From positions 248,001-312,000 of the forward strand of contig NZ_JAPNLM010000001.1 of NCBI RefSeq assembly GCF_026627255.1: a DNA stretch of 64,000 nt, given 5' to 3'. This DNA comes from Streptomyces antarcticus. GTDB taxonomy: Bacteria > Actinomycetota > Actinomycetes > Streptomycetales > Streptomycetaceae. This document shows, piece by piece, positions 19,687 through 31,935 of this stretch. Position 1 is the stretch's first letter; each line of letters opens with the position of its first letter. The translations under genes were made by a program, and so were the position numbers. The notes under the pieces were generated by a model, which was not told where the DNA came from, did no database searches, and saw only the letters and a list, made by a program, of their open reading frames with translations.

Positions 19687-20673
19687 TCATGCCGGTGCGG
19701 CGGCGGCCGCCGGGTCGTGCGGCTGGAAGGTGCGGCGGTAGGCGATCGGGGAGATGCCGAGGGCCGACCGCATGTGCTGGCGCAGGGAGTTGGCGGAGCC
19801 GAAGCCCGCGCGGTGGGCGACCAGGTCCACGGGCAGGTCGCTGGCCTCCAGCAAGTGGCGGGCTATGTCGAGGCGTTGGGCGGTGAGCCACTGCACCGGG
19901 GTCATGCCGACCTCGTCGCGGAACCGGCGGGTGAAGGTGCGCAGGCTCATCCGGGCGTGGGCGGCCAGCTCGGCCAGCGTGACGGGCTCGGCGAGGCGTT
20001 CCAGGGCCCAGGCGCGGGTGGCGGTGGTGGTGGCGACGGTCGGCTCGGGGACGGGCCGGTCGATGTACTGGGCCTGCCCGCCGTCGCGCCAGGGCGGTAC
20101 GACGCACAGCCGGGCGGCCCGGTTGGCGACGGCGGTGCCGTGGTCCTGGCGGACGAGGTAGAGGCAGAGGTCGACGCCCGCGGCCACTCCGGCGGAGGTG
20201 AGGATGTCGCCGTCGTCGACGAAGAGGACCTCCTCGTCGAGCCGGACGCGGGGGAAGGCCCGCTGGAACTCGGGGGCGTGCAGCCAGTGGGTGGTGGCGG
20301 GCCGGCCGTCGAGCAGCCCGGCCGCGGCGAGCACGTACGAGCCGGTGCAGATGGACACCAGCCGGGTGCCGGGCCGGATCGCGGCGAGGGCCGCGGTCAG
20401 GGCGGGCGGCAGGGGGGCGCCCTGGGCGAGGTCGTCCATGGCGTGCGTGGGCGGGATGATCACGGTGTCGGCGGCGGCGAGCGCCTCCGGGCCGGCCGAG
20501 ACGCCGACCGTGAAGCCCGCGTCGCTGGCGACGGGGAGGCCGTCGGCGGTGCAGACGGTGACCTCGTAGAGCGGGCCGCCGGCCTCGTCCTGGGCGTTGC
20601 CGAAGACTCGGGAGGGCATCCCGAGCTCGAACGGGGGGACGCCTTCGAGGGCCAGTACGGCAATACGGTGCAT
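19687..20673 (-). CDS. GlxA-type AraC-family transcriptional regulator
   Basis: A 328-residue regulator with two domains. The N-terminal DJ-1/PfpI-like domain (residues about 1-185) includes IAVLALEGVPPFELGMP and the ISICTGSYVLAAAGLLDGR elbow region (here VSICTGS), which often serves as a ligand-sensing domain. The C-terminal AraC DNA-binding domain shows LAELAAHARMSLRTFTRRFRDE for the first helix-turn-helix and VAHRAGFGSANSLRQHM for the second. It is divergent from the NADP-dependent oxidoreductase gene at 20788, and the 114-base gap must hold both promoters. By the usual arrangement it probably controls that gene and itself, which is an inference. Confidence 0.92.
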   Translation of the reverse strand: MHRIAVLALEGVPPFELGMPSRVFGNAQDEAGGPLYEVTVCTADGLPVASDAGFTVGVSAGPEALAAADTVIIPPTHAMDDLAQGAPLPPALTAALAAIRPGTRLVSICTGSYVLAAAGLLDGRPATTHWLHAPEFQRAFPRVRLDEEVLFVDDGDILTSAGVAAGVDLCLYLVRQDHGTAVANRAARLCVVPPWRDGGQAQYIDRPVPEPTVATTTATRAWALERLAEPVTLAELAAHARMSLRTFTRRFRDEVGMTPVQWLTAQRLDIARHLLEASDLPVDLVAHRAGFGSANSLRQHMRSALGISPIAYRRTFQPHDPAAAAAPA

Positions 20674-20787
20674 GGCCAGATCCTGTCACATGGTGGCCGT
20701 ACGGTCAGCACTACGCGGGCCATGGAGCCGCGAAGCTGGGGTCATCGGCCGGGGAAACCGGTACGGACCACCAGCAAGGAGACATTC

Positions 20788-21711
20788 ATGCGCGCCGTCG
20801 TCGTCAGCAAGTGGGGCGGACCCGAGGTCCTCGTCGAGACGCAGGCCGAGCGCCCGGAGCCCGGCATGGGCGAGGTCCTCGTACGGGTCCACGCCGCCGG
20901 GGTGAACCCGGTCGACTGGAAGACCCGCGAGAGCGGCGCCCTGATCCCCTGGGGGCCCGTGCCCGCCGTGGGCTGGGACGTGTCGGGCACCGTCGAGGCC
21001 GTCGGTCCGGGCGTGACCCTGTACCGGGCGGGCGACGAGGTGTATGGGATGCCCCGCTTCCCGCAGCAGGCCGGCGCCTACGCCGAGTACGTGACCGCCC
21101 CGGCCCGGCACTTCGCCCGCAAGCCCGCCTCGCTGGACCACGTACAGGCGGCGGCGCTGCCGCTGGCCGCGCTGACCGCCTGGCAGGCGCTGGTGGACAC
21201 CGCCGGAGTCACGGCCGGGCAGCGCGTGCTGGTCCACGCGGCGGCCGGCGGGGTCGGCCACCTGGCCGTGCAGATCGCCAAGGCCCGGGGCGCGTACGTG
21301 ATCGGCACCGCGAGCGCCGCCAAGCACGGCCTGCTGCGCGAGCTGGGCGCGGACGAGGTGATCGACTACCGCACCACCGACTTCGAGGACGTCGTCTCCG
21401 ACGTGGACGTCGTCATCGACGCGGTCGGCGGGGACCACGGCCGGCGCTCTCTGAAGGTGCTGAAGCCGGGCGGCCACCTGGTGACCCTGCCGGGCCCCGA
21501 CGGCGTCCCGGACGGCGCCGAGGACGTACACGCCGTGTGGCTCCTCGTGGAGCCGGACCTGAAGGGCCTCCAGGAGATCGCCGCCCTGGCGGACCGGGGC
21601 CTGCTGAAGCCGCTGATCGAAGCGGTCCTGCCGCTGGAGCAGGCCGCGAAGGCCCACGAGCTCGGCGAGCTCGGCCGGACCACCGGCAAGATCGTCCTGA
21701 CGGTGGCCTGA
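20788..21711 (+). CDS. NADP-dependent quinone oxidoreductase-like protein (MDR family)
   Basis: A 307-residue zinc-free medium-chain dehydrogenase/reductase. The N-terminal catalytic domain starts MRAVVVSKWGGPEVL and includes VHAAGVNPVDWKTRESG, the usual quinone-reductase motif. The Rossmann motif is VLVHAAAGGVGHLAVQIAKARG. No zinc-binding Cys/His cluster is seen. The likely reaction is NADPH reduction of quinones or alkenals. An AAGGAG ribosome binding site precedes the ATG at 20788. It is divergent from the GlxA-type regulator and ends ten bases from the convergent mnmA end. Confidence 0.9.
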   Translation: MRAVVVSKWGGPEVLVETQAERPEPGMGEVLVRVHAAGVNPVDWKTRESGALIPWGPVPAVGWDVSGTVEAVGPGVTLYRAGDEVYGMPRFPQQAGAYAEYVTAPARHFARKPASLDHVQAAALPLAALTAWQALVDTAGVTAGQRVLVHAAAGGVGHLAVQIAKARGAYVIGTASAAKHGLLRELGADEVIDYRTTDFEDVVSDVDVVIDAVGGDHGRRSLKVLKPGGHLVTLPGPDGVPDGAEDVHAVWLLVEPDLKGLQEIAALADRGLLKPLIEAVLPLEQAAKAHELGELGRTTGKIVLTVA

Positions 21712-21721
21712 CCCGCCGGCG

Positions 21722-22855
21722 CTACACGGCCGCGGCCGCGGCCCGCGTGGTCGTCGCGATGGTGGCGGAGCCGACCACGCGGGTGCCGTCGTAGAGCACG
21801 ATCGCCTGGCCCGGGGCCACACCGCGGACCGGCTCGGTGAAGGACACGCGCAGCTCGCCGTCCACGAGCTCGGCGAAGACCTCGGTCTCGCCGCCGTGGG
21901 CGCGCAGCTGCGCGGTGTACGTACCGGGGGCGGCGGCCGCAGCGCCGCACCAGCGGGGGCGGATCGCGGTGAGGGCGGTGACGTCGAGGGCCTCTACGGG
22001 GCCGACGGTGACGGTGTTGTTCACCGGGGAGATGTCGAGGACGTAGCGCGGCTTGCCGTCGGCGGCCGGGTGCCCGATGCGCAGGCCCTTGCGCTGGCCG
22101 ATGGTGAAGCCGAAGGCTCCCTCGTGGGTGCCGACCTTCTCACCGGTCTCGTCGACGATGTCGCCCTCGGCCTTGCCGAGGCGGCCCGCGAGGAAGCCCT
22201 GGGTGTCGCCGTCGGCGATGAAGCAGATGTCGTGGCTGTCGGGCTTCTTCGCGACGGCCAGGCCGCGCTCCTCGGCCTCGGCCCGGATCTCCTCCTTGGT
22301 GGTGAGGGTGTCACCGAGCGGGAAGAGGGCGTGGGCGAGCTGCTTCTCGTCGAGCACGCCGAGGACGTACGACTGGTCCTTGGCCATGTCGGAGGCGCGG
22401 TGCAGCTCGCGGGAGCCGTCCGCGTTCAGCACGACGGTGGCGTAGTGGCCGGTGCAGACGGCGTCGAAGCCGAGGGCGAGGGCCTTGTCGAGCAGCGCGG
22501 CGAACTTGATCTTCTCGTTGCAGCGCAGGCAGGGGTTCGGGGTGCGCCCGGCCTCGTACTCGGAGATGAAGTCCTCGACGACATCCTCGCGGAAGCGCTC
22601 GGCGAGGTCCCAGACGTAGAACGGGATGCCGATGACGTCGGCGGCGCGGCGGGCGTCGCGGGAGTCCTCGATGGTGCAGCAGCCGCGGGCTCCGGTGCGG
22701 AAGGACTGCGGGTTCGCGGAGAGCGCGAGGTGGACGCCGGTCACGTCGTGCCCGGCTTCGACCGCGCGGGCGGCGGCGACGGCGGAGTCCACGCCGCCGG
22801 ACATGGCGGCCAGGACGCGGAGGGGGCGGGCGGTGCGCGGCAGGTTCTCAGTCAT
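21722..22855 (-). CDS. mnmA: tRNA 2-thiouridylase MnmA
   Basis: A 377-residue enzyme that puts sulfur on U34 of tRNA(Lys), tRNA(Glu) and tRNA(Gln). The ATP pyrophosphatase P-loop is SGGVDS at residues 19-24. The two catalytic cysteines are in [12 protein letters not shown] and [12 protein letters not shown], and the GHYA tRNA-contact motif is present. The C-terminal beta-barrel domains ([20 protein letters not shown] and onward) complete the family length. A cysteine desulfurase gene, a possible sulfur source, lies just beyond a plus-strand amidase gene, as in other Streptomyces. The start is the ATG at 22855. Confidence 0.96.
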   Translation of the reverse strand: MTENLPRTARPLRVLAAMSGGVDSAVAAARAVEAGHDVTGVHLALSANPQSFRTGARGCCTIEDSRDARRAADVIGIPFYVWDLAERFREDVVEDFISEYEAGRTPNPCLRCNEKIKFAALLDKALALGFDAVCTGHYATVVLNADGSRELHRASDMAKDQSYVLGVLDEKQLAHALFPLGDTLTTKEEIRAEAEERGLAVAKKPDSHDICFIADGDTQGFLAGRLGKAEGDIVDETGEKVGTHEGAFGFTIGQRKGLRIGHPAADGKPRYVLDISPVNNTVTVGPVEALDVTALTAIRPRWCGAAAAAPGTYTAQLRAHGGETEVFAELVDGELRVSFTEPVRGVAPGQAIVLYDGTRVVGSATIATTTRAAAAAV

Positions 22856-22923
22856 AGCACCGTCCAGGGTACGGGGAACCGCAAGGGGTCACAGCGCGTT
22901 ATCGGGGTCAGGGGGTGGATCAC

Positions 22924-23598
22924 ATGGTGCGTGAGGGCGCGAAGGACGGAAAGGCCGCGGGGAGACCGCGGCGGACCCGCAGGGCGGTGCTGCTCGGGGG
23001 GCTCGGGGTCGTCGCCGCGGCGGCGGTCGTCGGCCGGGACGAGCTGGGCCGTGCCTGGTGGCTGATGCCGGGGGTGTCCAAGCCGCGCAAGGAGGGCGAG
23101 ATCGACCACACGGGGGCGGGCTGGACGGCGGCCTCCCCGGCGAACTGGCGGCTCGCCGACCGGCCGGACGACTACCGCGTGGACCGGATTGTCGTGCATG
23201 TCACACAGGGCGGCTTCGGATCCTCGGTGGATGCGTTCAAGAACCCGTGGCACAAGGCGTCGGCGCACTACATAGTGCGCCAGGACGGCCATGTCGAGCA
23301 GATGGTGCGGGAGTTGGACGTCGCCTTCCACGCGGGCAACCGGTCGATGAACGAGCGGAGCGTCGGCATCGAGCACGTGGGCTTCGTGGACCGCCCGCAG
23401 GACTTCACCGACTCGATGTACGCGGCCTCGGCCGTGCTGGCGGCGGGCATCTGCCGGCGCTACGGCATACCGGCGGACCGCACCCACATCGTCGGGCACT
23501 CCGAGGTGCCGGGCGCCGACCACACGGACCCGGGTCGCCACTGGGACTGGGACCGGTACGTCCGCCTGGTCGGCGAGGCCCTGCGCGCCGCTAGCTGA
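22924..23598 (+). CDS. Exported N-acetylmuramoyl-L-alanine amidase (PGRP fold)
   Basis: A protein of about 224 residues with an Amidase_2/PGRP domain that should cut the bond between muramic acid and the stem peptide. The N-terminus [22 protein letters not shown] looks like a Tat-type export signal. The zinc ligands appear to be the His in IVVHVTQGG and the His in [12 protein letters not shown]. Also seen are [16 protein letters not shown] and IEHVGF, the family's core strands. The ATG at 22924 has a GGGGG site eight bases upstream. A GTG at 22915 would add three residues. The gene is divergent from mnmA and its end overlaps the convergent cysteine desulfurase gene by eight bases. Confidence 0.88.
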   Translation: MVREGAKDGKAAGRPRRTRRAVLLGGLGVVAAAAVVGRDELGRAWWLMPGVSKPRKEGEIDHTGAGWTAASPANWRLADRPDDYRVDRIVVHVTQGGFGSSVDAFKNPWHKASAHYIVRQDGHVEQMVRELDVAFHAGNRSMNERSVGIEHVGFVDRPQDFTDSMYAASAVLAAGICRRYGIPADRTHIVGHSEVPGADHTDPGRHWDWDRYVRLVGEALRAAS

Positions 23599-24754
23599 GC
23601 CCCGCCGTGCGGGCGCGGTCGACCGCCGGGCCGATGGCCGCGGCGACGGCGGCGACGTCCTCCCTCGTGGAGGTGTGGCCCAGGGAGAAGCGCAGGGTGC
23701 CGCGGGCCAGCAGCGGGTCGGTGCCGGTGGCCAGCAGGACGTGGCTGGGCTGGGCGACCCCGGCGGTGCAGGCGGAGCCGGTGGAGCACTCGATGCCCTG
23801 GGCGTCGAGCAGGAGCAGCAGGGAGTCCCCCTCGCAGCCGGGGAAGCTGAAGTGGGCGTTGGCCGGGAGGCGGCCCTCGGGGTCGCCGCCGAGGACGGCG
23901 TCGGGGACGGCGGCCAGCACGGCGGAGACGAGTTCGTCGCGCAGGGCGCCGATCTCGGCGGCGAACCGTTCGCGCCGTTCGGCGGCGAGGACCGCGGCTA
24001 CCGCGAAGGCGGCGATGGCGGGTACGTCGAGGGTGCCGGAGCGCACGTGCCGTTCCTGGCCGCCGCCGTGCAGGACGGGCACCGGGGTCTGGTCGCGGCC
24101 GAGCAGCAGGGCGCCGATCCCGTAGGGGCCGCCGATCTTGTGGCCGCTGACGGTCATGGCGGCCAGGCCGCTGTCGGCGAAGCGGACGTCGAGCTGACCG
24201 AAGGCCTGGACGGCGTCGGAGTGGAGCGGGATGCCGTGCCCGGCGGCGACGTCGGCCAGTTCGCGGACCGGCATGACGGTGCCGATCTCGTTGTTGGCCC
24301 ACATGACGGTGGCGAGCGCCACGTCGTCGGGGTCGCGCTCGACGGCCTCCCGGAAGGCCTCGGGGTGGACGCGCCCGTGGTGGTCCACGGGCAGGTACTC
24401 CACCCGCGCGCCCTCGTGCTCGGCGAGCCAGTGCACGGCGTCGAGGACCGCGTGGTGCTCGACGGGGCTGGTCAGGACCCGGGTCCGGGCGGGGTCGGCG
24501 TCGCGGCGGGCCCAGTAGAGGCCCTTGACGGCGAGGTTGTCGGCCTCGGTCCCGCCGGCGGTGAAGACCACCTCGCTCGGGCGGGCGCCGATCGCCTCGG
24601 CGAAGGCCTCGCGGGCCTCCTCGACGGTACGGCGGGCCCGGCGGCCGGCGGCGTGGAGGGAGGAGGCGTTCCCCGTGGCGGCGAACTGCGCGGCCATCGC
24701 CGCGGCGGCCTCCGGCAGCATCGGGGTGGTGGCGGCGTGGTCGAGGTAGGCCAT
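23591..24754 (-). CDS. Cysteine desulfurase (NifS/IscS family)
   Basis: A 387-residue PLP enzyme that removes sulfur from cysteine and carries it as a persulfide. Motifs are [14 protein letters not shown] at the start, [13 protein letters not shown], the PLP lysine in [15 protein letters not shown] and the active-site cysteine in [11 protein letters not shown]. The C-terminal segment [16 protein letters not shown] is the family's end. The probable role is sulfur supply for thiolation of tRNA by the nearby MnmA, inferred from position and common actinobacterial gene order. It could also serve Fe-S assembly, but no scaffold gene is nearby. Confidence 0.94.
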   Translation of the reverse strand: MAYLDHAATTPMLPEAAAAMAAQFAATGNASSLHAAGRRARRTVEEAREAFAEAIGARPSEVVFTAGGTEADNLAVKGLYWARRDADPARTRVLTSPVEHHAVLDAVHWLAEHEGARVEYLPVDHHGRVHPEAFREAVERDPDDVALATVMWANNEIGTVMPVRELADVAAGHGIPLHSDAVQAFGQLDVRFADSGLAAMTVSGHKIGGPYGIGALLLGRDQTPVPVLHGGGQERHVRSGTLDVPAIAAFAVAAVLAAERRERFAAEIGALRDELVSAVLAAVPDAVLGGDPEGRLPANAHFSFPGCEGDSLLLLLDAQGIECSTGSACTAGVAQPSHVLLATGTDPLLARGTLRFSLGHTSTREDVAAVAAAIGPAVDRARTAGLS

Positions 24755-24940
24755 GATCCCCCGATTCTACGAGTCCCCCGGGCCCCGGATCTCCAGCGGG
24801 ACTCCCCCGGGCCGCCCCGGGCCGGACACCGCCCCGGACGCACGACGGGGCGGGGGTCCGGCCACCGGGCGAAGCAGGCGGGCCCGGCCGGGACGGGCGG
24901 CACGGGCGGGACCCGCCGGAACGGCCGGGACCCGCCGGGA

Positions 24941-25798
24941 TCAGGCCTGGCGCGGTGCGCGGGCCAGCTGGCGGGACTGGGCCACGAGGCGGTCCGCGGA
25001 GTCCCAGACCTCGGCGTCCTCCTCCAGGAAGCCGCCGGCCAGGTTGCGCGTGGTGATGGCGACCCGCAGCGGGCCCGGCGCCGGGCGGCGGCGGACGTGG
25101 GTGGTCAGCTCCACGGTCGGGGTCCAGCCGATCAGGCCGAGGTCGAAGGAGGTGGGCGGCAGGGCGTCCACCGCCAGCAGCATGGAGAGCGGATCGGCGT
25201 CGCGGCCGTCGGCCAGCTCGAACCAGGCCCGCATCTCGCCCTTACCGGAGGGCGCGCCGACGGCCCATCCGGCGGTGGCCGGGTCCAGCCGCAGCCGGAG
25301 CCGGTCGACGATCGCGGAGCTGCCGGGGATGGGGGCCGGGCCGGCCTCGGCGCCGAGGCAGTCCTCGTACGCGGGCATGGCGGGCGGGCGGGCCGTGGTC
25401 CGCACGTCGTCCGGGAGCGCGGAGAGGTCGCCGTAGGAGGCGAGGACGCGGATGCGCTCGACCTCGGCGCCGTTCTCGTCGTACTGGAACAGCGAGGCCT
25501 GTCCCGTGGAGAGGGTGCGGCCGATCCGGACGACCTGGGTGCGGATCACGGCGGGCCCGGGCACGGAGGAGGTCAGGTAGTGCGCGGAGACCGTGAAGGG
25601 GTCCGGGTGCGGCAGGGTGGCCGACAGGGCCCGGCCGACCAGGGCCAGCAGGTATCCGCCGTTGACGGCGGTGATGATCGTCCAGCCGGCGGAGAGTTCC
25701 GCGTCGTACACCCCGGCCTCGCCCGCGCGGGCGGTGATGGTGGTGTCGCGGTCGAACTCGCTGTCGCCGATGGAGGCCTGGGCAGCTGCGTGTGACAT
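24941..25798 (-). CDS. Acyl-CoA thioesterase-like protein (double hot-dog)
   Basis: A 285-residue protein of the TesB-like thioesterase family. Two hot-dog domains are suggested by GWTIITAVNGGYLLALVGRAL and FTVSAHYLTSSVPGPAVIRT in the first half, and by FELADGRDADPLSMLLAVDALPPTSFDLG and VELTTHVRRRPAPGPLRVAI in the second. The GGYLLAL and ALPP segments are typical of actinobacterial members. The substrate is likely an acyl-CoA, but chain length is not evident. The ATG at 25798 is used. The frame is open far upstream, but that portion runs antisense to other genes. The 186 bases between it and the cysteine desulfurase gene are GC-rich and featureless. Confidence 0.85.
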   Translation of the reverse strand: MSHAAAQASIGDSEFDRDTTITARAGEAGVYDAELSAGWTIITAVNGGYLLALVGRALSATLPHPDPFTVSAHYLTSSVPGPAVIRTQVVRIGRTLSTGQASLFQYDENGAEVERIRVLASYGDLSALPDDVRTTARPPAMPAYEDCLGAEAGPAPIPGSSAIVDRLRLRLDPATAGWAVGAPSGKGEMRAWFELADGRDADPLSMLLAVDALPPTSFDLGLIGWTPTVELTTHVRRRPAPGPLRVAITTRNLAGGFLEEDAEVWDSADRLVAQSRQLARAPRQA

Positions 25799-25845
25799 GG
25801 AACCGACGGTACACCGGAGATCTACTAAGCGGTAGCTTATTTTTG

Positions 25846-26502
25846 TTACGGCTCTTCGGCCACCGAGGAACGGCGGTTCCAGGCCAGGGGCGCGCGCAGG
25901 TGGTACCGGATGGCGAGGAGCCGCAGGACGAAGGTGGTGACGATCGCCAGGCCCGTGGTGATCGCGTTCAGGGTGTCGAGGGCGATGAAGACGGCGACCA
26001 TCGAGGCGCCGACCATGGCCGGGACGGCGTACATCTCGCGGTCCCGCAGCAGCGAGGGCACCTCGTTGACGAGCACGTCGCGCAGGACTCCCCCGCCGAC
26101 GGCCGTGGCCAGCCCGAGCGCGGCGGACGCGGTGAGGCCCAGCCCGTACTCGTACGCCTTGGTCGTGCCCGTCACGCAGAACAGCGCGAGGCCGGCGGCG
26201 TCGAAGACGTTGATGGCCCGGTTGATCCGCTGGACCTCGGGGTGCAGGAAGAAGACGAGCGCGGCGGCGATCAGCGGCGTGACGAAGAAGCTGAGCTCGC
26301 CGAAGGCTGCGGGCGGGACGGCCCCGATGACGAGGTCGCGGAAGAGGCCGCCGCCGAGCGCGGTGACCAGGGCGAGGACGGCGATGCCGAAGACGTCGAA
26401 GTTCTTGCGTACGGCGAGGAGCGCCCCGGCCGTGGCGAAGACGAAGATGCCCGCGAGGTCCAGCGCGTGCTGGACGCCGGGCGGGAAGAGATCGTGGAGC
26501 AC
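25846..26502 (-). CDS. TRIC-type trimeric cation channel family protein
   Basis: A protein of about 218 residues with about seven transmembrane helices. It belongs to the YadS/UPF0126 family, the bacterial relatives of TRIC potassium channels. The hallmark is an internal duplication in which each half carries a GGG-R-D motif: TALGGGLFRDLVIG and TAVGGGVLRDVLVN. The first helices start LDLAGIFVFATAGALLAVRK. The GTG at 26502 is the most sensible start because the longer open frame is Pro/Ala/Arg-rich and non-coding. The protein should sit in the cytoplasmic membrane as a monovalent cation channel. It has no clear operon partner. Confidence 0.88.
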   Translation of the reverse strand: MLHDLFPPGVQHALDLAGIFVFATAGALLAVRKNFDVFGIAVLALVTALGGGLFRDLVIGAVPPAAFGELSFFVTPLIAAALVFFLHPEVQRINRAINVFDAAGLALFCVTGTTKAYEYGLGLTASAALGLATAVGGGVLRDVLVNEVPSLLRDREMYAVPAMVGASMVAVFIALDTLNAITTGLAIVTTFVLRLLAIRYHLRAPLAWNRRSSVAEEP

Positions 26503-26706
26503 CGGGACATTGTCGCCTGCGGCGGGCCCGCCGCACGCCCCGGACCGGGTGACGCCGCACCCGTCCGCTGCGCCGGGGCCGACGGCGGCCGGACGGCGGG
26601 AGGAGCGGGCCCGGACGACGCGAGGAGCGGGGCCCGGGCGGCCCGGGGCTCTCGGAGCCGTCGCCCGGAGGCGGCCCGCCACGCGCGGGCGGGGCTTGCG
26701 GCCCGG

Positions 26707-26752
26707 CACACGCGGGCGGGGCTGGAGGTCCTCCAGCCCCGCGCGTGTTTTC
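26707..26752 (-). terminator. Terminator of the oligopeptide transporter operon
   Basis: A nearly perfect hairpin with the stem GCGGGGCTGGAG and its complement CTCCAGCCCCGC around 26714-26740, extended outward by ACACGCG/GCGTGT pairing, with TTTT on its plus-strand right flank. It lies immediately downstream of the last gene of the oligopeptide transporter operon on the minus strand and can act in either direction. Confidence 0.65.
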
Positions 26753-26757
26753 GGCCG

Positions 26758-27866
<1,109 letters not shown>

Positions 27867-27870
<4 letters not shown>

Positions 27871-28954
27871 AGCTTCGGCGCAATCTCTTCGGTCCAGATC
27901 CGGGTCCGCTGCTCGTGCGTCATGTGGCAGGCGGACCAGTGGCGGGTGCCGTCCTCCGTGAGCTCGGGCCGGACCGTACGCGTCACGTTGTCCTTGGGGA
28001 CGTCGGCGTACGGGCAGCGCGGGTTGAAGGCGCAGCCGCTCGGGATGTTGATGAGGCTCGGCGGCGAGCCCTTGACCGGGATGAGGCGCTCGGTCTGCTC
28101 GCGGTCGATCCGCGGCATCGAGCCCAGCAGGCCCCAGGTGTAGGGGTGGCGGGGCTCGTAGAAGACCTTCTCGGCCGTGCCCCGCTCGACGCAGCGGCCG
28201 CCGTACATGACCAGGAGTTCGTCGGCCATCTCGGCGACCACGCCCAGGTCGTGCGTGATCATGATGACCGCGGAGCCGAACTCCTTCTGGAGGTCCCGGA
28301 TCAGGTCGAGGATCTGGGCCTGGACGGTGACGTCCAGGGCGGTCGTCGGCTCGTCCGCGATGAGCAGCTCGGGGTTGTTGACCAGTGCCATCGCGATCAT
28401 CGCGCGCTGGCGCATGCCGCCCGAGAACTCGTGCGGGTAGCTGTCGACGCGCTTGTGCGGCTCGGGGATGCCGACGCGGTCCAGGAGGTCGACGGCCCGC
28501 TTGCGGGCGGCCTTCTTGTCGACCTTGTTGTGGACGCGGTACGCCTCGGCGATCTGCTTGCCGATGGTGAAGTACGGGTGCATCGCGGACAGCGGGTCCT
28601 GGAAGATCATCGCGATCTCCCGGCCGCGCAGCTTGCGCACCTCGTCCTCTTCCGCGGTGAGCAGCTCCTTGCCGTTCAGCCAGATCTCGCCGGAGATCCG
28701 GGCCCGCTGGCGGCCGTACTGGCCGACGCGGTGCAGGCCCATGATGCCGAGCGAGGTGACCGACTTGCCGGAGCCGGACTCGCCCACGATGCCGAGGGTC
28801 TTGCCCTTCTCCAGCGTGAAGGAGAGCCCGTCGACCGACTTGACCAGGCCGTCCTCGGTCGGGAAGTGCACCTTGAGGTCGCGGACCTCCAGGAAGGCGG
28901 TGGGGGCCGTCCCGACGACGGGCTGGCCCAGGACTCCGGTCTTGGTCAGATCGG

Positions 28955-28958
<4 letters not shown>
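27867..28958 (-). CDS. Oligopeptide/dipeptide ABC transporter ATP-binding protein (OppD/DppD type)
   Basis: A 363-residue ATPase paired with the OppF-type protein encoded next to it. Walker A is GESGSGKS, the signature is FSGGMRQRAMIAMAL and Walker B is LLIADEPTTALD. The oligo_HPY C-terminal domain reads IPSGCAFNPRCPYADV. The gene overlaps the permease gene upstream by four bases and the OppF gene downstream by four bases, so translation of the three is coupled. Confidence 0.95.
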
Positions 28959-29953
<995 letters not shown>

Positions 29954-29976
29954 TGCGCTCGGCCTGGCCGCTGCCC

Positions 29977-30005
29977 GGGGGCGCCCTCTTCTGGAGAGCG
30001 CCCCC
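29977..30005 (-). terminator. Stem-loop between binding-protein and permease genes
   Basis: GGGGGCGC and its complement GCGCCCCC form a hairpin with a 13-base loop, in the 131-base gap between the substrate-binding-protein gene and the OppB-type permease gene. Such internal stem-loops often let the binding protein be made in excess of the membrane parts, by partial termination or by mRNA protection. Confidence 0.45.
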
Positions 30006-30084
30006 GCGCCGCGGCCGCGGCCATCACCTGCCCTTCGTGCCTAGCGGGTGTGGCACTGGAACACTGGAACGGACTGACGGATGG

Positions 30085-31860
30085 TTACTTCACGACGCCG
30101 AGCGACGCGTAGTCGTAGCGGCCGTTGTAGGCGTCGGAGGTGTAGGCGTTCGTCAGCCGGGTGCTGCGCCAGGTGATCGTCTTGTCGTAGACGAAGGGCA
30201 GGTAGACCGCGGCCTCGGAGACCTTCTGGTTCATCTGCTTGTAGATGTCGCCGGCCTTGGCCGGGTCGGTCTCCGCGATGGCGTCGTCGAACAGCTTGTT
30301 GACCGCCGGGTCGTTCAGCTCGGAGAAGTTGTTGTTGCCGCTCTGCAGGATGAAGCGGCCGTCGACCAGCGGCTGGGAGAAGCCCTGACCGGTCGGGAAG
30401 TCGGCGCCCCAGCCCATGATGATGATGCCGTAGCCCTTCTCCTTGACGACCTTCGGCGAACCGATGATGCCGGAGGTCTGGGCGCCGTCGAACTGGTCGA
30501 CGTCGGCCTCGATGCCGACCTGCTTCAGGGCGTTCTGCAGCGAGACGGCCGTGGCGACCTCGACCGGCTTGTTGTTGCGGACCGCGATGGTGGTTTTGAA
30601 GCCTTCCGGCTTGCCGCAGGCCGCGAGGGCCGCCTTGGCCTTCTCGACGTTCGGCTTGCCGTCGTTCTTCAGGACCTCGTACGGGTCGTACTTGCCGTCG
30701 GCGCCCTTGATGCCCAGCGGCAGCATGTTGGGGGCGATGTCACCACCGGCCTGCGGGCCGCCGCGGGCGGTCTGCAGGGACTTCTTGTCGGCGGCGTGGA
30801 TGACGGCCTTGCGGCACTCGATGTTGTCGAACGGCGCGACGGTCTGCGGGAAGACGGCGTACCGGATGAAGCCGGTCTGGCCGTTGTCCAGGTTGCCCTT
30901 GTGGTCCTTCAGCGCGGTGGCGCGGGCCGCCTGGCCGATGCCGGTCGCGTTGATGTCGAGGTCGAACTCGCCGTTCATCAGGCGCTTGTCCATGTCGTCC
31001 GCGTTCGCCATGAACGTGACCGAGATGGTGTCCGGGAGCGCCTTGCGGATGGTGTCCGACTCGGGCTTGTAGTTCGTGTTCCGCGAGAGCTTCATGCTCT
31101 TGTTGGGCTCGTACGAGTCGATCTTGTACGGGCCGTTCGAGAAGGGCTTCAGGCCGTACTTGGCCGCGGTGTCCTTCTCCTGCTTGACCGGGCTCGCCGC
31201 CGGCATCGCCAGCATCTGCTCGAAGTCACCGTTGGGCACGGGGAGCTTGAAGATGATGGTCTTCGCGTCCGGGGTCTCGATCGCCTTGAGGCCGAGCTTG
31301 TCCGGGGCGGTGTCCTTGTACGGGCCCGGGTACTCGGTCTTCGGGTCGAGGACCTGCATCAGGTAGACCGGGCCGCCGGAGATGACGTCCTGGGCCCAGG
31401 TGCGCTCGATGCCGTACTTCACGTCCTGGGCGGTGACGGGCGTGCCGTCCTCCCAGGTCACGTTGTCCTTGAGGGTGTACTTGTAGGTCTTGCCGCCGTC
31501 GCTGATCTCGGCCTTCGCGGTGGCGAGGTCGGGCTCCAGCGCGGTGCTCTGCTCGCCCGGGGCCGCCTTGTAGCTGATCAGCTGGCGGGCGTAGTAGCGG
31601 GAGAAGTCCCACATGAAGCCGTAGTAGCCGCGCTGCGGGTCCCACGAGTCGGCTTCCTGGGTGCCGACGAACTTGAGCTCGCCGCCCTTCTTGTCGGACG
31701 CGTTGGCGATCTTGCCGATGCCCGAGTTGAAGCCGGCGCCGCCGGCGGACTTGTCGTCCGTCTTCTCGTTACCGCCACAGGCGGTCGCGGTCAGCATGAC
31801 CGCGAGCACGACGGCCGTGCCAGTGGCAAGCCTGCGCTTCGACGTGCGATGGGTAGTCAC
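30085..31860 (-). CDS. Oligopeptide ABC transporter substrate-binding lipoprotein
   Basis: A 591-residue SBP_bac_5 family lipoprotein. The signal peptide ends in the lipobox LTATAC with the lipid-anchored Cys28, followed by a Gly/Asn-rich linker. The fold shows the family markers YTLKDNVTWEDGTPVTAQDV near the N-terminus and a C-terminal segment where the ligand lobe closes (AVYLPFVYDKTITWRSTRL). It captures peptides outside the membrane and passes them to the OppBC permeases. In Streptomyces such systems also import signalling peptides (the BldK paralogue is the known case), but nothing here shows a developmental role. The start is a GTG at 31860. Confidence 0.94.
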   Translation of the reverse strand: MTTHRTSKRRLATGTAVVLAVMLTATACGGNEKTDDKSAGGAGFNSGIGKIANASDKKGGELKFVGTQEADSWDPQRGYYGFMWDFSRYYARQLISYKAAPGEQSTALEPDLATAKAEISDGGKTYKYTLKDNVTWEDGTPVTAQDVKYGIERTWAQDVISGGPVYLMQVLDPKTEYPGPYKDTAPDKLGLKAIETPDAKTIIFKLPVPNGDFEQMLAMPAASPVKQEKDTAAKYGLKPFSNGPYKIDSYEPNKSMKLSRNTNYKPESDTIRKALPDTISVTFMANADDMDKRLMNGEFDLDINATGIGQAARATALKDHKGNLDNGQTGFIRYAVFPQTVAPFDNIECRKAVIHAADKKSLQTARGGPQAGGDIAPNMLPLGIKGADGKYDPYEVLKNDGKPNVEKAKAALAACGKPEGFKTTIAVRNNKPVEVATAVSLQNALKQVGIEADVDQFDGAQTSGIIGSPKVVKEKGYGIIIMGWGADFPTGQGFSQPLVDGRFILQSGNNNFSELNDPAVNKLFDDAIAETDPAKAGDIYKQMNQKVSEAAVYLPFVYDKTITWRSTRLTNAYTSDAYNGRYDYASLGVVK

Positions 31861-31935
31861 GATGCTCGCAACCCTCCGTTTGTAGTTCCGGTATGCGTAC
31901 GGCTCGAAGCCGGTTCCTGGTTTGCCCTGCGGTGG